Shown in pieces: positions 53,348 to 61,463 of a stretch of 64,000 bases of DNA. The notes beneath the pieces were generated by a model. It saw nothing but the letters and a program-made list of their open reading frames with translations, did not search any database and was not told where the DNA came from. Made by a program: the position numbers and the translations under genes. Origin of the DNA: G963677445 sp963678275. Its GTDB lineage: Bacteria > Bacteroidota > Ignavibacteria > Ignavibacteriales > Melioribacteraceae. The stretch covers positions 5,518,001 to 5,582,000 of the forward strand of contig OY782765.1 of assembly GCA_963678275.1 (NCBI GenBank), in the 5' to 3' direction. Position 1 is the first letter of the stretch. Each line of letters opens with the position of its first letter.

Positions 53348-54463
53348 GTGTAGCATCCCGTTAGAAAGCGTACCATTATGCTTTTAAGGGTTTGCCAGTA
53401 TAAGTCCATTCAAATGGCTTTGCTCTTGTTCTATTATATGTTTTTATATATTCCATCAATTGATCAATCAATTGCTTTTTAGATTCCCAAATCCCCCCGA
53501 CCAGAACATCCTTCGTAAGTATTCCAAACCAGATTTCTATCATATTTAGCCACGATGAATATGTTGGGGTAAAGTGAAACGTAAATTTCCTCTTATGCTT
53601 CAACCACTCTTTTATCTTATCATTTTTATGTATGATTAGATTATCTAAAATGATATGCAAATGTTTGTTCCTGTATTTTCTATCCAGCTTTTTTAAGAAC
53701 TTCAAGAAGTTATCTGAGGTATTTCTATCAATTGTTGACGCGACAATCTCTCCTGTATGGACTGCCAATGAGGCTATTAGAGAAACAGTTCCATTCCTTT
53801 TATATGTATTCGTTTGTCTTTTGGGCTTCCCCGGAATCATTGGCAATTCAGGCTGTGTTCTGTCAAGCGTCTGTATTTGTGTCTTTTCATCGACAGAGAG
53901 GATCAAAGCATTTTCCGGGGGATTCATGTATAGGCCGATTACATCAACCATTTTCACTTCAAATTCCGGATCGGTGCTTTTCCCACACCATTGATCTATT
54001 TTATGCGGTTTTAATGTCGCCTCGTTCAGAATTCGGTTTACATGTGATTTACTGATCCCTGTTTTTTCGGCAATCCTTTGTTGGGACCAGCGTGTATACC
54101 CCCCTTCCGGTTTTGCACATGACAGCCTTATTACTTCTGCCTTTTCTTCGGGGGTATATATTGTTTCACGGCCTGGTCTTTGGCTGTCTTTTAAGCCGGA
54201 GATCCGAAGCTTGTGAAATCTTTTACGCCATTTTGCGGCTGTCGCCCTGCTACAGTTTAGGGTTTGGGTTATATAATCCAGTGTTTTACCTTCTGAGGAC
54301 ATAAGTATTATTTTGGCTCTCAGTACATACCTGTTTTCAGCTTTTTGAGATCGACTTATAACCAGTAATTCTTGTATTTCTTGTTCTGTCAGTTTTATTA
54401 TTTTTGATTTTCGCATTATCAAATATACGAAAATATAGTTTATCTATCAACGGGATACTACAC
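53348..54463 (-). mobile_element. Intact IS630-family insertion sequence
   Basis: 1116 bp bounded by inverted ends GTGTAGCATCCCGTT and (minus strand) GTGTAGTATCCCGTT, each flanked by TA (53346-53347 and 54464-54465), the target duplication expected for IS630/Tc1-mariner elements. It contains a single transposase gene. Confidence 0.85.
53376..54416 (-). CDS. IS630-family transposase
   Basis: 346 residues from the ATG (MRKSKIIKL; a TTG 2 codons earlier is possible). N-terminal helix-turn-helix pairs (TLNCSRATAAKWRKRFH, RIAEKTGISKSHVNRIL). DDE catalytic core: Asp in ALILSVDEKTQIQ, Asp in HIILDNLIIHK, Glu in SSWLNMIEIWFGIL. Full length with no frameshift, so potentially active. Confidence 0.93.
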   Translation of the reverse strand: MRKSKIIKLTEQEIQELLVISRSQKAENRYVLRAKIILMSSEGKTLDYITQTLNCSRATAAKWRKRFHKLRISGLKDSQRPGRETIYTPEEKAEVIRLSCAKPEGGYTRWSQQRIAEKTGISKSHVNRILNEATLKPHKIDQWCGKSTDPEFEVKMVDVIGLYMNPPENALILSVDEKTQIQTLDRTQPELPMIPGKPKRQTNTYKRNGTVSLIASLAVHTGEIVASTIDRNTSDNFLKFLKKLDRKYRNKHLHIILDNLIIHKNDKIKEWLKHKRKFTFHFTPTYSSWLNMIEIWFGILTKDVLVGGIWESKKQLIDQLMEYIKTYNRTRAKPFEWTYTGKPLKA

Positions 54464-54465
54464 TA

Positions 54466-54908
54466 GAAATAAATAGTACTTATTTCATAGCTCGCTACAG
54501 CACTTAATCAAGAAGTAATGAACGAATGTAACGTAATTAAATTAACTGAATCTATGTTTATTATTTGTGAGACAAAATTATAGTTTGTTTTTAATTCACA
54601 TTTGATTCAGTAATTTGTGCCCGACGCAGATAAAAAAATGTGAATCGGAAAATTTAATCTTACATATAAAATAATATTCTATGTATAAAAAAACAAGAAA
54701 TATTACTTTCTAGTAATAACAATCCCCCTCTTTAGAAATTATAATCAATTATGACAATGTCCCATCATTTTTGATTAAATGAATATTCTTATCAAAATGA
54801 TAAATAATTTTTTATCATTAATATGAATTTTGGGTGGAGTTTACAGCTTTTTTGTTCTGATATCATAAACTGGCAGAGCCAGAGACAAAATAAATCCGAA
54901 GAAGGAAT
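54466..54908. other. AT-rich non-coding stretch right of the IS element
   Basis: Very AT-rich, no gene or repeat recognised; probably the other edge of the acquired island. Confidence 0.4.
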
Positions 54909-54971
54909 CGTACTCGTACTCGTCTTTTCAAAACACCCGGGTTATTCGAGAACGAGAACGATTACGAGTAC
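54909..54971. repeat. CGTACTCG / CGAGAACG inverted repeat, copy 1
   Basis: cgtactcgtactcg at the left and cgagaacgagaacgattacg at the right, an imperfect inverted repeat. A second copy lies at 60141-60236. Confidence 0.7.
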
Positions 54972-54997
54972 CTGTTCCATGAGTACGATAAAATTTT

Positions 54998-55035
54998 GCC
55001 ATTTTGCGTAGAATTTCACTGCTTACGGAGTATTC
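54998..55035 (+). repeat. Copy of the GCCATTTTGCGTAGAATTT motif
   Basis: gccattttgcgtagaattt followed by cactgcttacggagtattc; see 18011 for the other copies. Confidence 0.7.
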
Positions 55036-55197
55036 AATGGCTAAAATTTAACAATAGACTACAAGCGGTACAATTTTTGCACTTTAGCAGCATTGTTAAA
55101 TATTCAGGATGATAGAACTATACCGGGTGTATATCGAAATATTTAAATATTTATCCTCTTTTACGAGTAGTAAGTTTAACCAAATATAAGGCAGACC

Positions 55198-58092
55198 ATG
55201 TTTAGAAATTTTACAATATTTATTGTTTTTCTCTTTGTTTCAGTTAACGCGCAGGTGGTTACGTATACTCCTGAATTTGCTCTCCAGACAGATGGCATCG
55301 CGATAACATTTCATGCTGATGAAGGGAACCAGGGGCTCCTGAATTACACCGGGGATGTTTACGCTCATACAGGTTTGATAACAAATCTCAGCGCTCCATC
55401 ACCGGGCAACCCGGGGGCGTGGCGCTATGGAATACAGAATGATTGGGGTCATAACCTCGCGAAACTGAAGCTTGGCCGAACAGGGCAGAATCAATACATG
55501 CTGAACGTAAGCCCGTCAATTATCGATTTTTATCTTACCTCCGAAGGAAAGAGTCTTGAGCCGGGTGAATATATAAAAATGCTTGCTTTTGTATTCAGGA
55601 GTGAAGATGGATCGCTTGTGGGAAAAACAGCGGATGAGGGGGATATATTTGTACCGGTTTATCAGCCGGGAGTAACCGCGGTATTCTCAAGCCCGGACCT
55701 ATCAACTTTGCCGGATAACGGACTGAACCAATATTTCCCCGTTTTCCTTACCTCGGATGAAACACTTGAAATTGAAGCGACAGCCGCCGAGCTGGGTGTA
55801 ACACTTGCCGATCTGAATTTATATCTTGATGATCAGCTTATAGTTTCATCGAACATCAGTCCGCTCCAGTTTAGTCTGCCGGCGGCTAATTATAGTGATG
55901 GCATGCATGAGCTTTTCCTGATTGCCAATTCCACATCATCCCAGAGTGACACCAGCTCATTTTACCTTTATATATCGGGCGCCCCAGATGTGGCGGCGTT
56001 ACCAGGGGGAGTGAGAGAAGGAATTAATTATGAGGATAATTCCACAGCGACACTGGTAATTTATGCCCCCGGTAAAAAAGATATTTATGTTATCGGGGAT
56101 TTTAATGACTGGTATCTTGAACCGGAGTATCAGATGAACACAACTTCAGATGGGGAATATTTCTGGCTGACTCTGAGCGGACTTACCCCTCAGGAAGAAT
56201 ACGCGTTTCAGTACCTTATAGATGGTGATTTAAGAATAGCGGATCCTTATACGGAAATTGTTCTCGATCCCTGGAATGACCAGTATATTCCCGCTTCAAA
56301 TTATCCCGATATACCGGCATATCCTGATGGGAAATCGGAAGAGATTGCTGCAGTTTTGCAGACCGCCCGCTCGGAATACCAGTGGGAGGCGGTAGATTAT
56401 AACAAACCGGATAAAAGCAACCTTATCATTTATGAAATGTGGCTTAGAAATTTTGTGGAATCTTTTAATTACCAGACTCTCACCGACACACTCGATTACC
56501 TGGCGAATCTTGGTGTAAACGCGATTGAGTTGATGCCAAACAGCGAATTTGAGGGAAATGACAGTTGGGGTTATAATCCTTCATTTTATTTCGCGCTGGA
56601 TAAATATTACGGAACCCGTGAAATGTACAAGAAATTTATTGATGAATGCCATAAGCGTGATATTGCTGTAATTATGGATATGGTGCTAAATCATAGTTAC
56701 GGGCAGTCTCCGCTGGTGAGAATGTATTTTGAGAATGGAAACCCTTCTCCGGAAAATCCCTGGTACAATGTTACCGCGCCCCATACTGACGCCGGCTGGG
56801 GATATGATTTTAACCATACGAGTATGCAGACACAAAAATTTGTTGATCGAATAAATGAATACTGGGTAACTGAATACCGCATTGATGGTATCCGGTATGA
56901 CTTCACCGGCGGTTTCACACAGACAACCAGTTCGGGCGGGTATGATCAGACCAGAATCGATCTTCTTAAAAGGATGGCTGATGAGGTATGGAATATTGAT
57001 CCCTCTTTTTACGTTATACTCGAACACTGGACTGATACCAATGAAAAGAAAGCGCTGGTCAGTCATGGCGCCATGGTGTGGGGCGAAGGAAAATATAATT
57101 ACCAGGAAGCTGTAATGGGGTGGCACGAGAATGGTAAATCGGACCTTGGCAGGATAAGCTGGATTCACCAGTCATATTCAGCCCCCGGAATTATTGGCTA
57201 TATGGAAAGCCATGATGAAGAGAGGCTGATGGTCAAATGTGATCTTTACGGGAACGGTTCGGGCAACTACCAGATTCAGGAAGAACAAACAGCGCTGGGA
57301 AGGATGGACCTCGCCGCGGCCTTTTTCTTTTCGATACCCGGCCCGAAGATGGTCTGGATGTTCGGTGAGCTTGGTTATGATTATTCGATTGATCACAATG
57401 GGAGACTGGGGCTGAAACCATTCGTCTGGAGTGATGAATTTTACTTTAACGCTGAAAGAAAAAGGCTTTACAAAGTATACAGCTACCTGGTAAAACTTAA
57501 AAGAGATATCCCGGCTTTTAATACATCCGATTATTCTGTCGATCTTTATGACGCCGTGAAAAAGATACATCTGAATCATGCCGATATGAATGTGACCGTG
57601 CTGGGTAATTTTGATGTGGTCACAAGGGATGTTACCGCTTCATTCCAGAATACCGGAACCTGGTATGATTATTTTACCGGGCAAAGTATAAATGTCACCG
57701 ATGTGAATATGACTTTGCCAATCAAAGCCGGTGACTTTAACATCTATACAACAGTTCAGCTTCCAACACCGGAGCAGGGAATATTACTGGGCGCTGATGA
57801 AGAGAATGACTCAAATGATCTTATTCCTAATTCGGTTCAGCTAAAGCAGAATTATCCTAATCCTTTTAATCCGGAAACGAGTATCAGCTTTTCTTTACCA
57901 TCCCAGTCAAAGGTAAAATTAACTGTTTATAATATGCTGGGTGAAAAAGTTTCTGATCTGATAAATGGAGAATTAGGGGCGGGAAATCACGCGGTGATTT
58001 TTAATGCCGGTTTTCTCAGCTCGGGTATATATTATTATAAACTCGAAACTGAGGGCTATTCAGAGTCAAGGAAGATGATTCTTTTGAAATGA
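55198..58092 (+). CDS. Secreted GH13 amylase/pullulanase-type enzyme with CBM48-like domain and T9SS sorting domain
   Basis: 964 residues. Signal peptide (FTIFIVFLFVSVNA). N-terminal beta domains to about 260; a CBM48/E-set-like domain at about 280-375 (LVIYAPGKKDIYVIGDFNDW); GH13 barrel at about 400-780 with WGYNPSFYFALDKYYGT, VIMDMVLNHSYG, nucleophile Asp in YRIDGIRYDFTGG, acid Glu in FYVILEHWTD, third Asp in YMESHDEERLM. C-terminal sorting domain (LKQNYPNPFNPETSISFS ... SESRKMILLK). Likely degrades branched alpha-glucans together with the enzyme at 48140-50044. The two genes were probably adjacent before the AT-rich island entered. Confidence 0.92.
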   Translation: MFRNFTIFIVFLFVSVNAQVVTYTPEFALQTDGIAITFHADEGNQGLLNYTGDVYAHTGLITNLSAPSPGNPGAWRYGIQNDWGHNLAKLKLGRTGQNQYMLNVSPSIIDFYLTSEGKSLEPGEYIKMLAFVFRSEDGSLVGKTADEGDIFVPVYQPGVTAVFSSPDLSTLPDNGLNQYFPVFLTSDETLEIEATAAELGVTLADLNLYLDDQLIVSSNISPLQFSLPAANYSDGMHELFLIANSTSSQSDTSSFYLYISGAPDVAALPGGVREGINYEDNSTATLVIYAPGKKDIYVIGDFNDWYLEPEYQMNTTSDGEYFWLTLSGLTPQEEYAFQYLIDGDLRIADPYTEIVLDPWNDQYIPASNYPDIPAYPDGKSEEIAAVLQTARSEYQWEAVDYNKPDKSNLIIYEMWLRNFVESFNYQTLTDTLDYLANLGVNAIELMPNSEFEGNDSWGYNPSFYFALDKYYGTREMYKKFIDECHKRDIAVIMDMVLNHSYGQSPLVRMYFENGNPSPENPWYNVTAPHTDAGWGYDFNHTSMQTQKFVDRINEYWVTEYRIDGIRYDFTGGFTQTTSSGGYDQTRIDLLKRMADEVWNIDPSFYVILEHWTDTNEKKALVSHGAMVWGEGKYNYQEAVMGWHENGKSDLGRISWIHQSYSAPGIIGYMESHDEERLMVKCDLYGNGSGNYQIQEEQTALGRMDLAAAFFFSIPGPKMVWMFGELGYDYSIDHNGRLGLKPFVWSDEFYFNAERKRLYKVYSYLVKLKRDIPAFNTSDYSVDLYDAVKKIHLNHADMNVTVLGNFDVVTRDVTASFQNTGTWYDYFTGQSINVTDVNMTLPIKAGDFNIYTTVQLPTPEQGILLGADEENDSNDLIPNSVQLKQNYPNPFNPETSISFSLPSQSKVKLTVYNMLGEKVSDLINGELGAGNHAVIFNAGFLSSGIYYYKLETEGYSESRKMILLK

Positions 58093-58103
58093 TCTTAATT
58101 TTT

Positions 58104-58133
58104 ATGCCGGATTTTTGGGAGGGAATCCGGCAT
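58104..58133 (+). terminator. Terminator-like hairpin after the second amylase gene
   Basis: Same stem as at 50060 (atgccggatt / aatccggcat) with a different loop, 11 bp past the stop. Confidence 0.65.
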
Positions 58134-58325
58134 ATTATAAGTCCTTAATATAAAATACCGGGTATAAAGTGATTCGCGATAGAGGTCTCAATTACTTGAT
58201 AATGTGCGATTGACTTCCAATAATAAATTTTGTAAAATTATATTAATAAAGGAATCCTGGTAAATACCGCTTACAAAGAATATTCCTGTTTTTCTAAGAA
58301 TAAATTACCTGAAAGGGATAAAGAA

Positions 58326-58577
58326 ATGTCAGAATTAAAATACACCGCGATTTTTGAACCGTCTGAAGAAAGTGGATATACTGTCCATGTTCCCGCGCTG
58401 GAGGGACTAATTACAGAAGGCGATTCACTTGATGACGCCATAAGTATGGCGAAAGATGCCATCCGTTGTCATATTGAAGCCTTAATTAAGCAGGGACTTC
58501 CGGTGCCTGATGAAAACGACAGACCGGAGCCAAGAATAGAAAAATTAGCTGTGAATATAATTGGCGGTTTCTTTTAA
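58326..58577 (+). CDS. HicB-like antitoxin, no intact partner
   Basis: 83 residues, HicB fold (KYTAIFEPSEESGYTVHVPAL-type start, then EGLITEGDSLDDAISMAKDA). The ribosome-binding region is GGGATAAAGAA-ATG. No intact HicA toxin gene lies on either side, although the 60 bases after its stop could be read as a short degenerate HicA-like stretch (see findings). Orphan HicB proteins are common and may only act as regulators. Confidence 0.82.
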   Translation: MSELKYTAIFEPSEESGYTVHVPALEGLITEGDSLDDAISMAKDAIRCHIEALIKQGLPVPDENDRPEPRIEKLAVNIIGGFF

Positions 58578-58655
58578 TCCATTATTTCTAAAGATATCCA
58601 GAATATCGTATTCGTTAAACGGTGGATTCTTCTTAAGAGGCGAACTACATTAATT

Positions 58656-59115
58656 AGGCTCTTATCACCACACTAACGCCAACATGTTGAGGATAATCCG
58701 GAGAGCAAAATTTGTCAAAAAGCCCGCAAATAACATGTTGCCGATAGACTGGCCACGATTTTAAATCCATAAGATGATGGAGTCAGAAAAAGAAAAGTTA
58801 TCGGTTAGCCCGGGGATAGTCCTCCCCCGTCTTCAAAAAAAAACACTTTGAATCCACTCCCTCCAAAGGGGGATAAAAGACACGATGTCCCCCTTTGGAG
58901 GGGGTGGCCTCCGGTCGTCTTTTGCCGGAGGTCGGGGGAGGATTCACCTCGAGTAATCACAAAACTTTTACCTGGCATTAAACTTTCTACTTGTTGATTA
59001 ATCTCTTACCAATTTGCGTAGAGTTTAACTTCTTATTGAATAAATCTCCTCCCGTTTTGCCAGGGAACTTTTCCCCTTTGGGGCGTTTTCCTCGGGCTCT
59101 GCCTGGGGAAAAACT
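58656..59115. repeat. Compound tandem repeat, unit 1 of 3
   Basis: Order within a unit: AACATGTTG element; gagtcagaaaaagaaaagtt spacer; nested palindrome (tcctcccccg...cgggggagga, 58820-58942); acctggcattaaactttct spacer; GCGTAGAGTTT motif; and a ttttcccc...ggggaaaa hairpin. In this unit the inner stem is cctccgg/ccggagg on the right-hand side. Confidence 0.85.
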
Positions 59116-59593
59116 AGGCTCTTATCACTACACTAACGCCAACATGTTGAGGATAATCCGGGGAGCAAAATTTGTCAAAAAAGCCTGCTAATAACATGTT
59201 GCCGATAGTCAGGCCGCGATTCCAAATCCATAAGCTGATGGAGTCAGAAAAAGAAAAGTTATCGGTTAGCTCAAGGATAGTCCTCCCCCGTCTTCAAAGA
59301 AAAACACTTTGAATCCACCCCCTCCAAAGGGGGATATTTATCGATAATCCCGAGCAATCAAAATATCCCCCGCCGGAGGGGGTGGCAATGAAGCGCCTTT
59401 CTTCATTGACGGGGGAGGACACACCTCAAGTAACTACGAAACTTATACCTGGTAATAAAACTTTCTACTTGCTGATAAATTTCTTACCAATTTTCGTAGA
59501 ATTTAATTTCTTATTGAATATATTAACCCCCGTTTTGCCAGGGTACTTTTTCCCTTTAAGGCGTTTTCCTCAGGCTTTGCCTGGGGAAAAATT
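59116..59593. repeat. Compound tandem repeat, unit 2 of 3
   Basis: Same order as unit 1. The palindrome is at 59281-59419, with the inner right stem aatgaagcg...cttcatt instead of the cctccgg stem. Confidence 0.85.
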
Positions 59594-60069
59594 AGGCTCT
59601 TACTAATACACTAACGCCAACATGTTGAGGATAATCCAAGGAGCAAAATTTGTCAAAAAGCCCGCTATTAATATGTTGCCGATGGACAGGCCGCAATTCT
59701 AAATCCATAAGCTGATAGAGTCAGAAAAAGAAAAGTTATCGGTTAGCTCAAGGATAGTCCTCCCCCGTCTTCAAAGAAAAACACTTTGAATCCACCCCCT
59801 CTGCCACAGGCATCCCTATGGGGCGAAGGGGGATATTTATCGACAAATTCAAGTAATCAGAATGTCCCCCGCCGGAGGGGGTGGCAATGAAGCGCTCTTC
59901 TTCATTGACGGGGGAGGATACACCTCGAGTAACTACGAAACTTATACCTGGCAATAAAACCTTATACTTGTTGATAAATTTCTTACCAATTTGCGTAGAG
60001 TTAACTTCTTATTGAATAAATAGTTTTCCCCGAAAGAGTGTTTTCCTCAAGCTCTGTTTGGGGAAAAAT
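59594..60069. repeat. Compound tandem repeat, unit 3 of 3
   Basis: Same order. The palindrome is at 59758-59918 and includes the gccacaggcatccctatggggc arm also found in the inverted copy at 47916-48060. The unit ends with gtttggggaaaaattaggcg. Confidence 0.85.
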
Positions 60070-60140
60070 TAGGCGACTTAACAACAATATTCTTGCTTTT
60101 TATGGCAGAATATTGAATTGAGTAAATTGATTTAAATAGT

Positions 60141-60236
60141 CGTACTCGTACTCAGCGAAGCGGTACTCGTTATCGTACTCGAAAAATTCGCCATAAAAAA
60201 AAAGCCGGGTACGAGGAGGATTACGAGAACGAGAAC
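60141..60236. repeat. CGTACTCG / CGAGAACG inverted repeat, copy 2
   Basis: cgtactcgtactc ... ggtactcgttatcgtactcg at the left; gggtacgaggaggattacg and agaacgagaacg at the right. Longer than copy 1. Confidence 0.7.
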
Positions 60237-60361
60237 GTTTTTTTTTGAATTTCTTTTTGGTTCTGGCTTTGCCAGCTTAGGCTATTACCGAAAAAGGATT
60301 AATAAGGTCAGTTCGATTCAAGGAAGCAGAAAAAGGAAACATTTTAATAGTAATCAAATTA

Positions 60362-60463
60362 AGATTCCTGTCTGCGCGGGAATAACACTTATTTACTTTT
60401 CTTGTTCCAAAGTTATGTCATTCCAGTTTGATAACTGTTTTTTTGTTGGCAAGACAGGAATCT
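60362..60463. repeat. Inverted repeat AGATTCCTGTCT
   Basis: 12-bp perfect arms agattcctgtct and agacaggaatct, about 78 bp apart; tgcgcgggaataac follows the left arm. Confidence 0.65.
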
Positions 60464-60553
60464 AATCTTGAGTCTGCACAATGTTATGCAGAAAGTCTTA
60501 CATCGCACTCAGGTCAAATAACGTTTGTGTCTAAAACGCAGGTAAATTTCACA

Positions 60554-61009
60554 CTATGAATCATACAAGCCTGATTCTTCGTCAGAACTTATTATTTCGT
60601 TAATCAGTCTCTCCTGTTGCTTTTTCATTTCCATCTTGTAGTTTAAAAGATCCTCATATCTTATTCGGCGATGTTTACCCACTTTAGTAAATTTTATCAT
60701 ACCGGATTCAAGAAGCTTAACAATATGTGGCCTTGAACACCCCAGAATTTCAGCAGCTGCCTGAGTTGTCAATTCTGTAGCAACAGGCACAATAGAGAGT
60801 GGGTGTCCATGGCTTGTTTCTTTCAGGATTTTCGCCAGTAATTTTAACGCGTATAATGGTATTCTAATTTTACCTTTCGTTTCTTCAATCTCGATCTCAG
60901 GGTTATTGTCATTTAATTCTTCGAGATAAGAGGCCAGTGCATCGTAAGATTTCCGGGCAGTAATCTGTTCTTCTTTTGTAGGTCGCGATATATTTTTAAC
61001 AATTTGCAT
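60554..61009 (-). CDS. Excisionase/MerR-type DNA-binding protein, antitoxin-like, without partner
   Basis: 151 residues. C-terminal half carries a helix-turn-helix of the HTH_17 kind: LTTQAAAEILGCSRPHIVKL, LESGMIKFTKVGKHRRIRYE. The N-terminal part (KEEQITARKSYDALASYLEE) matches antitoxins that are often paired with PIN-domain toxins. No PIN gene follows at the expected downstream side (left of 60554); only repeats are found. Probably an orphan antitoxin or regulator. Confidence 0.75.
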   Translation of the reverse strand: MQIVKNISRPTKEEQITARKSYDALASYLEELNDNNPEIEIEETKGKIRIPLYALKLLAKILKETSHGHPLSIVPVATELTTQAAAEILGCSRPHIVKLLESGMIKFTKVGKHRRIRYEDLLNYKMEMKKQQERLINEIISSDEESGLYDS

Positions 61010-61463
61010 TTTTCATCATTATTTTAGTTGAGTACAAAGATAAACGAAATAAACGAAATAAACAAAATATTCGAAACGATTTTCACAATAATATGAGAAT
61101 TTGTGAGGGCAGGGTAGCATTTTAATTAATGTCCCAAATCATTGTCCAAACAATACTATATGACTGTTATTAGGCCACATTCCTGGTTCGCTATTCCTAA
61201 TTTTTAGATTATTTCGTAAGGAGTCAAATTCTACGCAAAATGGCAAAATTTTATTTGACCATCAATTTACCGGGGAATTCTGTCTGCCTGTTCGCCGCGG
61301 AGAATCCCTGACGGGACTTTTTTGGGATTTTGAAGTTATCTTAAAGAAAAATTGCTGATTCTTATCTCTTCACTCTCCACTCTCCACTTTTCACTTCTGG
61401 CTTGCCAGTCTATGGTATATGCTGCAATTCCGGCTGTTTTTATTACAAAATACTGTTAATGGG
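61010..61463. other. Intergenic region
   Basis: No gene seen. It holds an inverted copy of the GCGTAGAATTT motif (61207-61244). Promoter of the HTH gene should lie near 61020-61080, where aacgaaataaacgaaataaac direct repeats could be its operator. Confidence 0.4.

Noticed and set aside
54823..55011. 62-codon frame right of the IS element
   Set aside because: It consists of the CGTACTCG inverted repeat in translation.
58656..60069. CRISPR or integron attC array
   Set aside because: Units are about 470 bp, built from several repeat families, with no spacers, no integrase and no attC core sites.
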